Shown piece after piece: positions 17,107 through 24,586 of a stretch of DNA of 64,000 nucleotides. Below the pieces are notes generated by a model. The model worked only from the letters and a program-made list of their open reading frames with translations, was not told the origin of the DNA and made no database searches. Source of the DNA: Profundicola sp964553105 (lineage in GTDB: Bacteria > Bacteroidota > Bacteroidia > Flavobacteriales > Weeksellaceae); contig CAZKJO010000002.1 of the NCBI GenBank assembly GCA_964553105.1, positions 1 to 64,000 on the forward strand, given 5' to 3'. Position 1 is the first letter of the stretch, and each line of letters opens with the position of its first letter. A program made the position numbers and the translations under genes.

Positions 17107-17628
17107 TCAATTATCAAAATTTCCATTGGTAATACGCAACGTCTGGCTTGGATTGTCTTGCCGATATACCGTAAACTCAAATGTTCCGACTATATTATCA
17201 TCAGAATATTCCTCTAAAGTTATAGTTCTTGAACCTGGCTTGGAAATAAATAAATGATTATTTCTACTTACGATAGCATGGGTGATATCTCTTGTATCAC
17301 TTCCCGGTAATAATCCATCGCTTTCCTCTAAATTAAAAGTGCCAACCTGAGGACCATTGATATTAAAATAGATAGTGTATTCCCTATAATCTCGTGCCAT
17401 TACATAGAACCAATCACTTCCATTTATGAAAGACATACCGTTATTACTAGGCATTACTCCGCCGGAAGAACGTCTGGGTAAAAACAAATTACCATTAATA
17501 AATCATGAATACGTATGGTTGCCCGTAGGGATTTCTACTTGGGTTTCATTGCATGCATTAAATATGGGCAATGAACAGAATACAATTAGTATATAATAAA
17601 TTTTTATAAGGTCTATTTTTCTTAACAA
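17107..17628 (-). pseudogene. Damaged small lipoprotein gene with in-frame TGA
   Basis: The clear part (17107-17487) encodes about 126 residues starting near LFLPRRSSGGVMPSNNG. Reading upstream in the same frame there is a TGA at 17503-17505. Before it the frame stays open and encodes IKIYYILIVFCSLPIFNAC, a typical lipoprotein signal and lipobox, then NETQVEIPTGNHTYS. Across the stop it reads NHTYS-stop-FINGNLFLPR. This resembles small Bacteroidetes lipoproteins (DUF6252-like, from memory) with TGANTFGCLING-type sequence, where Cys stands at the stop position. The upstream part has no ATG; TTG at 17626-17628 is the only plausible start. I call it a recent pseudogene of about 173 codons; a sequencing error at the TGA is possible. 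Function is unknown. Confidence 0.65.
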
Positions 17629-17863
17629 ATAATATAAAAATGTAATAGATTCGTTTTAATTGCCAACTAATATATAGTAAAAAATTACAATTTTTATGGT
17701 TATACTAATTTTTTAACAAAATTCTCCTATAAAAATTCATCAATTGATCTCAAATTATTAAAGCACTTTTAAATGAACTATATCAAATTTCTCATCCTAT
17801 ATAATCCACTCATGCATTAATCTTTCGATTAATCCCAACACGAAAAATTCAATAGATAACAAA

Positions 17864-17897
17864 CAAAAAAAAATCCAAATTCATTGAACTTGGATTT
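17864..17897 (-). terminator. Terminator directly after rpsN
   Basis: On the minus strand AAATCCAA, TTC, a 3-base loop, GAA and TTGGATTT form a long hairpin with one internal mismatch pair (17871-17897), followed by a run of Ts (17864-17870). It lies about 42 bases after the rpsN stop and should end the str-S10-spc transcript there. Confidence 0.9.
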
Positions 17898-17939
17898 AAT
17901 CTATTATCGTTTAAAAAACTTAAACTTTCTTATCAAAAA

Positions 17940-18209
17940 TTACCAGCTTGCTTTTTTCACACCTGGGATTAAACCGCTTAGTGCAAGTTCACGGAAAGTA
18001 ACACGTGATACTCCAAACTGACGCATATATCCTCTTGGTCTCCCTGTTAACTTGCATCTGTTATGTAATCTAACAGGTGATGCATTTTTTGGTAATCTTT
18101 GCAATGCTTCGTAATCTCCAGCTTCTTTTAAAGCTTTACGCTTATCCGCATACTTTGCTACCATTCTTTGTCTCTTACGCTCGCGCGCTTTCATGCTTTC
18201 TTTAGCCAT
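17940..18209 (-). CDS. rpsN: 30S ribosomal protein S14 (zinc-independent)
   Basis: This 89-residue protein contains ARERKRQRMVAKYADKR, RCKLTGRPRGYMRQFGVSR and ends GLIPGVKKASW, diagnostic of S14. It has a single Cys and no CxxC pairs, so it is the zinc-independent long form. It follows rplE by 2 bases. It is the last gene of the upstream half of the split spc operon and is followed by a terminator instead of rpsH. Confidence 0.97.
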   Translation of the reverse strand: MAKESMKARERKRQRMVAKYADKRKALKEAGDYEALQRLPKNASPVRLHNRCKLTGRPRGYMRQFGVSRVTFRELALSGLIPGVKKASW

Positions 18210-18211
18210 AA

Positions 18212-18775
18212 TTATTGATTCTTTTTAAATGGTAAACCGAATTTTTCTAACAATGATTTTGCTTCTTTATCTGTTTGTGCAGAAGTAACAAAAGTAATAT
18301 TCAATCCTTGGATTTTCTTTACTTTGTCAATATTTATTTCCGGGAAAATAATTTGTTCTGTAATTCCCAAATTGAAGTTACCTCTACCATCGAATCCATT
18401 CGTGCTAATTCCGTTAAAATCACGTACTCGAGGTAATGCAGAAGAGATCAAACGATCTAAAAATTCATACATTTTCTCTTTACGTAATGTAACCTTAACA
18501 CCAATAGGCATTCCTTTTCTAAGTTTGAAGTTAGCAACGTCCTTCTTAGAATTGGTAGGTACAGCTTTTTGACCTGTAATCATTGCCATTTCTTCTAAGG
18601 CATAATCGATAATTTTCTTATCAGCTACAGCGTCACCTAAACCTTGGCTTACTACAATTTTCTCTAGAACAGGAACCTGCATAACAGATGAATAGCCAAA
18701 TTCTTCTTTCAAAGCCGGAACAATCTTATCTTTATAATCCTGTGCCGGACGTGGTATATAATTTTGTGTACTCAT
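18212..18775 (-). CDS. rplE: 50S ribosomal protein L5
   Basis: I place the start at ATG 18775, giving 187 residues beginning MSTQNYIPRPAQDYKDKIVP. The frame from 18808 would extend into rplX. Motifs are VPVLEKIVVSQGLGDAVADK, GQKAVPTNSKKDVANFKLRK and NFNLGITEQIIFPEI. L5 binds 5S rRNA and contacts P-site tRNA. The start lies 4 bases after the rplX stop. Confidence 0.97.
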   Translation of the reverse strand: MSTQNYIPRPAQDYKDKIVPALKEEFGYSSVMQVPVLEKIVVSQGLGDAVADKKIIDYALEEMAMITGQKAVPTNSKKDVANFKLRKGMPIGVKVTLRKEKMYEFLDRLISSALPRVRDFNGISTNGFDGRGNFNLGITEQIIFPEINIDKVKKIQGLNITFVTSAQTDKEAKSLLEKFGLPFKKNQ

Positions 18776-18779
18776 TTCT

Positions 18780-19094
18780 TTAAACGGTTTTACCTGATTT
18801 CTTAGCAAATCTTACTTTTTTATCATCTTCCATTCTGTATCCAACTTTGGTAGCTTTTCCAGTTTCTGGATCTACTAATGCCAAGTTAGAAATATGGATG
18901 GGAGCTTCCATTTCTACAATTCCACCTTGTGGGCTTGTTGCAGACGGTTTTGTGTGTTTTTTGATCATATTCAAACTCTGAACAACTGCACGGTTCTTAG
19001 AAGGAATAACTCTCACCACTTCTCCTGTCTTGCCTTTATCTCCACCGGCAAGCACTATTACCTGATCTCCTTTTTTAATTTTAATTTTCGTCAT
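18780..19094 (-). CDS. rplX: 50S ribosomal protein L24
   Basis: This 104-residue protein has the KOW motif near the start (KKGDQVIVLAGGDKGKTGEV) and NMIKKHTKPSATSPQGGIVE, typical of L24. L24 initiates 50S assembly near the tunnel exit. It follows rplN by 13 bases in the standard order. Confidence 0.97.
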   Translation of the reverse strand: MTKIKIKKGDQVIVLAGGDKGKTGEVVRVIPSKNRAVVQSLNMIKKHTKPSATSPQGGIVEMEAPIHISNLALVDPETGKATKVGYRMEDDKKVRFAKKSGKTV

Positions 19095-19107
19095 GATTTG
19101 CTTCTTT

Positions 19108-19476
19108 TTAAAGTACTTCTGGTGCTAATGAAATAATCTTCATATACTGATTGTCACGTAACTCACGTGCAACAGGACCAAAAACACGTGTCCCTTTCAT
19201 TTCTCCATTATTATCTAATAACACTACTGCGTTATCATCAAATCGGATATAGGAACCATCTTTACGACGTATTTCTTTTTTAGTTCTTACGACTACAGCT
19301 TTAGAAACCTGTCCCTTTTTAGCACTTCCGTTTGGAGTTGCTTCTTTGACAGAAACTACAACCTTGTCTCCGATTGAGGCATATCTTTTTCCTGTACCTC
19401 CTAGTACTCTAATAACTAAAGCTTCTCTAGCTCCAGTATTATCTGCTACTCTTAGTCTTGATTCTTGTTGTACCAT
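19108..19476 (-). CDS. rplN: 50S ribosomal protein L14
   Basis: The 122 residues equal the usual length. Motifs are MVQQESRLRVADNTGAREAL, the Lys/Arg-rich VVVRTKKEIRRKDGSYIRFD and GTRVFGPVARELR. L14 forms part of the subunit interface with L19. It follows rpsQ by 7 bases. Confidence 0.98.
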   Translation of the reverse strand: MVQQESRLRVADNTGAREALVIRVLGGTGKRYASIGDKVVVSVKEATPNGSAKKGQVSKAVVVRTKKEIRRKDGSYIRFDDNAVVLLDNNGEMKGTRVFGPVARELRDNQYMKIISLAPEVL

Positions 19477-19483
19477 GTTTCTA

Positions 19484-19738
19484 TTACTTAGCTCTTTCTA
19501 TAATTTCTACAACTCTCCATCTCTTTCTCTTACTCAATGGACGAGTTTCCATAATTCTTACTGTATCGCCTTCGTTACATTCATTTTGTTCATCGTGAGC
19601 AGTATACTTCTTCGTTTTCAAAATGAATTTCCCATACATTGGGTGTTTGTGGCGTTTTGTAGCTTCTACAACAATGGTTTTATCCATTTTGTTGCTTTTT
19701 ACCAAACCTATACGTTCTTTTCTTAGATTTCTTTCCAT
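19484..19738 (-). CDS. rpsQ: 30S ribosomal protein S17
   Basis: This 84-residue OB-fold protein has RKERIGLVKSNKMDKTIVVE, HPMYGKFILKTKKYTAHDE and RIMETRPLSKRKRWRVVEI. S17 is a primary 16S rRNA binder in the 30S body. It follows rpmC by 7 bases. Confidence 0.98.
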   Translation of the reverse strand: MERNLRKERIGLVKSNKMDKTIVVEATKRHKHPMYGKFILKTKKYTAHDEQNECNEGDTVRIMETRPLSKRKRWRVVEIIERAK

Positions 19739-19745
19739 TGTTGTC

Positions 19746-19943
19746 TTATTTAGCTTCAGTTAATTTTCTACTCAACTCAGTATTTAGCCTAGCAATGGTT
19801 TTACGCATGTATCTCAACTGGATTGGATTCTCAATTTGCGCCATTTTATGGCTAATTCTCAATTTCTCGTAGCTGGCTTTTTCTTCCTCCAACTTAGCTT
19901 GGATATCCTCTACCGTTAATTCTTTTATGTCTGATGCCTTCAT
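19746..19943 (-). CDS. rpmC: 50S ribosomal protein L29
   Basis: This 65-residue two-helix protein begins MKASDIKELTVEDIQAKLEE and has IENPIQLRYMRKTIARLNTE, the L29 signature. L29 lies at the tunnel exit and contacts trigger factor and SRP. It follows rplP by 10 bases. Confidence 0.96.
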   Translation of the reverse strand: MKASDIKELTVEDIQAKLEEEKASYEKLRISHKMAQIENPIQLRYMRKTIARLNTELSRKLTEAK

Positions 19944-19953
19944 CTCTTATCTT

Positions 19954-20376
19954 TTAATCTTGTTGATAATCTCTAGCTACAACAAACTTGGTTTTAACCG
20001 GTAGTTTTTGAGCTGCTAAACGCAATGCTTCTTTAGCCAATTCCTCCGAAACTCCACCTACTTCGAACAAAACTCGTCCTGGTAAAACTGGAGCTACAAA
20101 GTATTCTGGAGCACCTTTACCTTTACCCATACGTACCTCTTGAGGTTTCTTCGTTACAGGCTTGTCTGGAAATATTTTAATCCAGATACTACCTTCACGT
20201 TTCAAATAACGTGTTGCGGCAATACGAGCTGCTTCTATTTGTCTAGCGGTAATCCACTTAGACTCTAGTGATTTGATCCCGAACTGACCGAACGCTAATT
20301 GATTTCCTCTTTGAGAGATACCTTTCTTAACGTTCTTTTGCGCCTTTCTATATTTTGTTCTTCTTGGTTGTAACAT
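19954..20376 (-). CDS. rplP: 50S ribosomal protein L16
   Basis: This 140-residue protein begins MLQPRRTKYRKAQKNVKKG and contains WITARQIEAARIAATRYLKR, the L16 signature. L16 orients the A-site tRNA in the 50S subunit. It follows rpsC by 20 bases in the standard order. Confidence 0.98.
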   Translation of the reverse strand: MLQPRRTKYRKAQKNVKKGISQRGNQLAFGQFGIKSLESKWITARQIEAARIAATRYLKREGSIWIKIFPDKPVTKKPQEVRMGKGKGAPEYFVAPVLPGRVLFEVGGVSEELAKEALRLAAQKLPVKTKFVVARDYQQD

Positions 20377-20396
20377 GATTCAAAATTCTTTAAAAT

Positions 20397-21116
20397 TTAT
20401 GATCTTTTACGATCACGACGACGATCTGTTCTTCTTCCGCCACCTCCTTTTTGTTTTTTCTGTAGGCCTACTAATGGTGATAAATCGCGTTTTCCGTAAA
20501 CTTCACCTTTCATAATCCATACTTTAACTCCTAATCTACCATAAGTAGTATGAGCTTCTACCAAAGCATAATCAATATCTGCTCTGAATGTTGATAATGG
20601 AATTCTTCCTTCTTTGTAAGTCTCTGTACGTGCCATCTCAGCACCATTTAACCTACCGGAAATCTGAATTTTAATTCCTTCAGCATTCATTCTCATAGCT
20701 GCAGCGATTGCCATCTTAATAGCACGACGGTAAGAGATACGATTCTCAATTTGTCTAGCAATACTGTCCCCTACAAGCTTAGCATCGATTTCAGGTCTTT
20801 TGATTTCAAAAATGTTAATTTGAACATCTTTACCTGTAAGTTGCTTTAACTCTTCTTTTAACTTATCAACTTCGCTACCACCTTTACCAATAATGATACC
20901 CGGACGGGCTGTTGTAATAGTAATTGTGATTAACTTTAATGTTCTTTCTATATAAATATTAGAAACACTTGCTTTTTGTAAACGAGCTCCTAAATATTTT
21001 CTAATCTTAGCATCCTCTGCTAATTTATCTCCATAGTCTTTACCACCATACCAGTTAGAATCCCAACCGCGGATAATTCCTAATCTATTTCCTATTGGAT
21101 TTGTCTTCTGACCCAT
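20397..21116 (-). CDS. rpsC: 30S ribosomal protein S3
   Basis: This 239-residue protein has an N-terminal MGQKTNPIGNRLGIIRGWDS, a type 2 KH domain (about 45-110, with PGIIIGKGGSEVDKL) and the C-terminal S3 domain with ISGRLNGAEMARTE and GVKVWIMKGEVYGK. It ends in an Arg/Gly-rich tail. S3 forms part of the mRNA entrance and helicase region. It follows rplV by 2 bases. Confidence 0.98.
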   Translation of the reverse strand: MGQKTNPIGNRLGIIRGWDSNWYGGKDYGDKLAEDAKIRKYLGARLQKASVSNIYIERTLKLITITITTARPGIIIGKGGSEVDKLKEELKQLTGKDVQINIFEIKRPEIDAKLVGDSIARQIENRISYRRAIKMAIAAAMRMNAEGIKIQISGRLNGAEMARTETYKEGRIPLSTFRADIDYALVEAHTTYGRLGVKVWIMKGEVYGKRDLSPLVGLQKKQKGGGGRRTDRRRDRKRS

Positions 21117-21118
21117 AA

Positions 21119-21526
21119 TTATTGATTCTCTTTGGTTTTACTACCTAATATTATTGTTACGTGATTAGAACGCTTACGGATTCTATGTGCTCTACCTTGA
21201 GGCGCTGGACGCAATCTCTTTAATTGACGTGCACTGTCTACATTAATTTCCTTAACATATAGTTGTGCATCTTCGATGTCCATATCCTCGTTCTTAGCTT
21301 GCCAGTTAGCAATGGCAGATAAAACTAATTTCTCTAATCTCTCTGATGCTTCTTTCTTAGAATACTTAAGAATATACAATGCCTTAGTTACATCTTCTCC
21401 TCTAATAATATCGGCTACTAATCTCATCTTACGCGGAGAGGTTGGGCAGTTATTTAATTTAGCAAAAGCTAAATCTTTCTTTGCCTCTTTTAACAATTCA
21501 GCGCTATTTCTTTTTCTACTTCCCAT
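21119..21526 (-). CDS. rplV: 50S ribosomal protein L22
   Basis: This 135-residue protein has a short basic N-terminal extension, the core LNNCPTSPRKMRLVADIIRG and the tunnel-lining loop region ending LKRLRPAPQGRAHRIRKRSN plus HVTIIL. L22 lines the exit tunnel, and its loop is a site of macrolide-resistance mutations in other bacteria. It follows rpsS by 8 bases. Confidence 0.97.
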   Translation of the reverse strand: MGSRKRNSAELLKEAKKDLAFAKLNNCPTSPRKMRLVADIIRGEDVTKALYILKYSKKEASERLEKLVLSAIANWQAKNEDMDIEDAQLYVKEINVDSARQLKRLRPAPQGRAHRIRKRSNHVTIILGSKTKENQ

Positions 21527-21534
21527 AGCTTATA

Positions 21535-21813
21535 TTATTTTTTACCTTTATTTTTTGCTCCTGCGTGTCCTCTAAAAGTACGTGTTGGAGAAAATTCGCC
21601 TAATTTGTGACCTACCATGTTTTCTGTTACATAAACAGGAATAAATTGTTTTCCATTATGTACAGCGATGGTTTGTCCAACAAAGTCGGGAGAGATCATT
21701 GATGCTCTCGACCAGGTTTTAATGACAGTCTTCTTACCGCTCTCAACGTTATCGTTAACTTTCTTTTCTAGCTTATAATGGATATAAGGTCCCTTTTTTA
21801 ATGAACGTGCCAT
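21535..21813 (-). CDS. rpsS: 30S ribosomal protein S19
   Basis: This 92-residue protein begins MARSLKKGPYIHYKLEKKVN and has IKTWSRASMISPDFVGQTIA and GHKLGEFSPTRTFRGHAG, the S19 signature. S19 lies in the 30S head and contacts S13 and the large subunit. It follows rplB by 3 bases. Confidence 0.98.
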   Translation of the reverse strand: MARSLKKGPYIHYKLEKKVNDNVESGKKTVIKTWSRASMISPDFVGQTIAVHNGKQFIPVYVTENMVGHKLGEFSPTRTFRGHAGAKNKGKK

Positions 21814-21816
21814 AAA

Positions 21817-22638
21817 TTATTTCTTTCTTCTTTCTATGATATACTTATTAGACGCCTTCTTCTTGTAACGAGTCTTGTAACCTTTAGCAGGAACGCCATT
21901 TTTATTTCTAGGGATTCCACCAGTCGCACGACCTTCACCACCACCCATTGGGTGATCTACAGGATTCATTACCATTGAACGAGTTCTAGGTCTAATCCCT
22001 TTCCATCTTGTTCTACCAGCTTTTCCACTAACTTCTGTTTGGTGATCTGAATTAGATACAGCACCAATTGTAGCTCTACATTCTACCAATACCAATCTAA
22101 TCTCGCTAGATGGCATTTTAATAGTTGCATATCTTCCTTCTCTAGCGATTAATTGACCGTATGATCCTGCGCTACGAGCCATGATAGCTCCTTGTCCAGG
22201 TCTCAATTCGATGCAAGACACAACAGTACCTAAAGGCATGTTTTTCAACTTCATGCAATTACCTGCATCGGGAGCTGTTTCCTCACCGTTATGGATAGTT
22301 TGCCCAACTTTTAAACCGTTAGTTGCTACGATATACCTCTTCTCACCATCTTTATATTGCACTAATGCAATAAAAGCTGTTCTATTTGGATCGTATTCGA
22401 TGCTTAGCACTTCTGCACTACCATCTTTATCTCTCTTGAAATCTATTATACGATATTTCTTCTTGTGTCCTCCACCAATGAAACGCATCGTCATTTTTCC
22501 GGTATTGTTACGACCACCTGACTTAGAGATACCTTTAGTCAAAGATTTCTCTGGTTTTGAGGTTGTAATTTGATCGAAATTATTAACGATTCTAAATCGT
22601 TGTCCAGGTGTTGTTGGTTTTAATTTTCTTACTGACAT
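21817..22638 (-). CDS. rplB: 50S ribosomal protein L2
   Basis: This 273-residue protein has GRNNTGKMTMRFIGGGHKKK and YRIIDFKRDKDG in the OB-like part, and VMNPVDHPMGGGEGRATGG in the SH3-like part with the conserved His close to the peptidyl-transferase centre. L2 is needed for subunit association and peptide bond formation. It follows rplW by 11 bases. Confidence 0.98.
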   Translation of the reverse strand: MSVRKLKPTTPGQRFRIVNNFDQITTSKPEKSLTKGISKSGGRNNTGKMTMRFIGGGHKKKYRIIDFKRDKDGSAEVLSIEYDPNRTAFIALVQYKDGEKRYIVATNGLKVGQTIHNGEETAPDAGNCMKLKNMPLGTVVSCIELRPGQGAIMARSAGSYGQLIAREGRYATIKMPSSEIRLVLVECRATIGAVSNSDHQTEVSGKAGRTRWKGIRPRTRSMVMNPVDHPMGGGEGRATGGIPRNKNGVPAKGYKTRYKKKASNKYIIERRKK

Positions 22639-22649
22639 GATTCTACTTC

Positions 22650-22940
22650 TTAAATGTTACCGTATAAATCAATTTCCTGACCTTCTTCAATCTGCACAAC
22701 AGCTTTCTTTAACTTATTAGTTTTTCCGATTTGGAAACCAGTTTTCGTGTTGCGCGTCTTTATCTTTGGTGCGTAAATCATAGTACGAACGTCTAGAACA
22801 TCTACACCATACAAATCTTGAATTGCTTTCTTGATTTGGATCTTATTTGCTTCGGTATGTACATAAAAAGCATAGCGATTATTCATCTCTGAATCTCGGG
22901 TTGCTTTTTCTGTTATTACAGGTCTTAAAATGATACTCAT
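22650..22940 (-). CDS. rplW: 50S ribosomal protein L23
   Basis: This 96-residue protein has RPVITEKATRDSEMNNRYAF, IQIKKAIQDLYGVDVLDVRT and an RNT-KTG-type loop, the L23 pattern. L23 is the main docking site for trigger factor and SRP at the tunnel exit. It follows rplD by 7 bases. Confidence 0.97.
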   Translation of the reverse strand: MSIILRPVITEKATRDSEMNNRYAFYVHTEANKIQIKKAIQDLYGVDVLDVRTMIYAPKIKTRNTKTGFQIGKTNKLKKAVVQIEEGQEIDLYGNI

Positions 22941-22947
22941 ATTCGTT

Positions 22948-23577
22948 CTACTTTCTTAAATTTTCCTGAAGCTTGTCAATCGAACTCTCGAATAAGACAA
23001 GATCGGACGCATTCATAATATCGTAACTTGTTAACTCTGAGAAATTTACAACTTTAACTCCTTGTAAATTTCGGGACGACAAATATACGTTTTTATTTGA
23101 ATCCCCCAATACAAATACAGATTTTTTATTTGTCAAACTTAAATTCTCTAAAATTTGACTAAAATCTTTGGTTCTTGGAGCATCAAAAGTGAAGTCCTCC
23201 ATAACACGAATTGCATTGTCTAAAGCTTTTTGACTAAGGGCAGATTTTTTGGCTGCTCTTTTCTGTGCTTTGTTCAATTTGAAACTGTAGTTTCTTGGTC
23301 TAGGACCGAATACTCTACCTCCACCTTTGAACAATGGGTTTTTAATATCACCTGCACGAGCGGTACCTGTACCTTTCTGCTTCTTAATTTTCTTTGTACT
23401 ACCTGTAATCTCAGCTCTTTCTTTTGCTTTGTGCGTACCTTGACGCAAGTTTGCTAAGTGTTGCTTAACTTCTAGGTAAACTGTATGTTGACTTGGTTCG
23501 ATTCCGAAGATGCTTGCATCTAAAGTAACCTTCTTACCAGTCTCCTTACCTGTTTTATCTAATACTGTTAATTCCAT
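22948..23577 (-). CDS. rplD: 50S ribosomal protein L4
   Basis: This 209-residue protein has the tunnel loop HKAKERAEITGSTKKIKKQK followed by GTGTARAGDIKNPLFKGGG, then RNYSFKLNKAQKRAAKKSAL. L4 lines the exit tunnel and in E. coli represses the S10 operon. The start overlaps the end of rplC by 10 bases, so translational coupling is likely. Confidence 0.97.
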   Translation of the reverse strand: MELTVLDKTGKETGKKVTLDASIFGIEPSQHTVYLEVKQHLANLRQGTHKAKERAEITGSTKKIKKQKGTGTARAGDIKNPLFKGGGRVFGPRPRNYSFKLNKAQKRAAKKSALSQKALDNAIRVMEDFTFDAPRTKDFSQILENLSLTNKKSVFVLGDSNKNVYLSSRNLQGVKVVNFSELTSYDIMNASDLVLFESSIDKLQENLRK

Positions 23578-24194
23578 TTTCTTATAATTACGTATGAATT
23601 TTTAGGACCAGGAACTGCACCCTTTACAATCAAAAGATTCTTATCCTCATCAACTTTAATAACTTGCAAGTTCTGGATTGTAACTTTTTTGTTACCCATC
23701 TGACCAGCCATTCTCATTCCTTTGAATACTCTGGATGGATCCGAACCAGCACCAATAGAACCTGGTGCTCTCAATCTGTTGTGCTGACCATGCGTAGCTT
23801 GACCAACCCCACCAAAACCGTGACGTTTTACAACACCTTGAAAACCTTTACCCTTAGAAGTACCAGTAACATCAACAAATTCACCTTCTTTGAAAAGGTC
23901 AACATTGATTTCTTGCCCTAATGATAAATCATTAACAAACTCTCCCTGAAATTCCACCAATTTATACTTTGGCGTAGTGCCGGCTTTTTTGAAGTGACCC
24001 GTCATGGCCTTGCCAACATTCTTTTCTTTCTTGTCATCGAAACCTAACTGAACGGCTACATAACCATCTTTGTCTTGGGTTCTGACCTGCGTAACGACAC
24101 AAGGACCTGCTTGAATAATAGTACAAGGAATGTTTTTACCATTCTCGTCATACAAGCTTGTCATTGCAATCTTTTTTCCTATAATTCCTGACAT
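23568..24194 (-). CDS. rplC: 50S ribosomal protein L3
   Basis: This 208-residue protein begins MSGIIGKKIAMTSLYDENGK and contains GKGFQGVVKRHGFGGVGQAT and the loop around SDPSRVFKGMRMAGQMG that reaches the peptidyl-transferase centre. L3 is an early 50S assembly protein. A 75-base spacer with a strong hairpin separates it from rpsJ, and it overlaps rplD by 10 bases. Confidence 0.98.
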   Translation of the reverse strand: MSGIIGKKIAMTSLYDENGKNIPCTIIQAGPCVVTQVRTQDKDGYVAVQLGFDDKKEKNVGKAMTGHFKKAGTTPKYKLVEFQGEFVNDLSLGQEINVDLFKEGEFVDVTGTSKGKGFQGVVKRHGFGGVGQATHGQHNRLRAPGSIGAGSDPSRVFKGMRMAGQMGNKKVTIQNLQVIKVDEDKNLLIVKGAVPGPKNSYVIIRKWN

Positions 24195-24219
24195 TCTTTA
24201 TTTGATATAAGATGAAAAT

Positions 24220-24251
24220 GCAGCACCCAGAAATTCTGAGCGCTACACTGC
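24220..24251 (-). promoter_or_regulatory. Stable hairpin between rpsJ and rplC
   Basis: AGCACCCAGAA (24222-24232) and TTCTGAGCGCT (24234-24244) can pair over 11 positions on the minus-strand RNA with two G-U pairs, leaving a very tight loop that would open to about 5 bases. No T run follows, so it is not a simple terminator. It occupies the only long spacer inside the str-S10 part of the cluster, so a role in RNA processing or autoregulation is possible. Confidence 0.5.
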
Positions 24252-24269
24252 CATTATTTTACTTTTTAA

Positions 24270-24575
24270 CTAAACTTTGATTTCTACTTCAACTCCACTA
24301 GGTAACTCAAGCTTCATCAATGCATCTACTGTTTTAGATGAAGAGCTATAGATATCCAACAATCTCTTGTGAGCATTTAATTGAAATTGTTCACGAGCTT
24401 TTTTGTTTACGTGTGGTGAACGCAAAACTGTGAAAATTCTTTTGTTTGTTGGTAATGGAATTGGTCCATTAACTACCGCTCCTGTAGATTTTACAGTTTT
24501 AACGATCTTCTCAGCTGATTTATCAACCAAATTGTAATCGTACGATTTTAATTTTATTCTAATTTTTTGACTCAT
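24270..24575 (-). CDS. rpsJ: 30S ribosomal protein S10
   Basis: This 101-residue protein begins MSQKIRIKLKSYDYNLVDKS and contains GPIPLPTNKRIFTVLRSPHV, diagnostic of S10 (NusE). It works in the 30S head and in transcription antitermination with NusB. It follows fusA by 11 bases, so the str and S10 operons are joined here. Confidence 0.98.
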   Translation of the reverse strand: MSQKIRIKLKSYDYNLVDKSAEKIVKTVKSTGAVVNGPIPLPTNKRIFTVLRSPHVNKKAREQFQLNAHKRLLDIYSSSSKTVDALMKLELPSGVEVEIKV

Positions 24576-24586
24576 TTCTCAACTAA

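Larger units (their letters stand above)
16850..17939. other. 1.09-kb interruption of the spc operon between rpsN and rpsH
   Basis: The normal order rplE-rpsN-rpsH-rplF is opened here by 1090 AT-rich bases. From the rpsN side they hold a Rho-independent terminator (17864-17897), about 230 bases in which I see nothing, a damaged lipoprotein gene (17107-17628), and a consensus promoter for rpsH. No transposase or terminal repeats are visible. Confidence 0.85.

Noticed and set aside
17107..17487. The 126-residue frame from TTG as a complete gene
   Set aside because: Sequence upstream in the same frame encodes a lipoprotein signal, and the frame lacks its own export signal, so it looks like the back part of a damaged gene.
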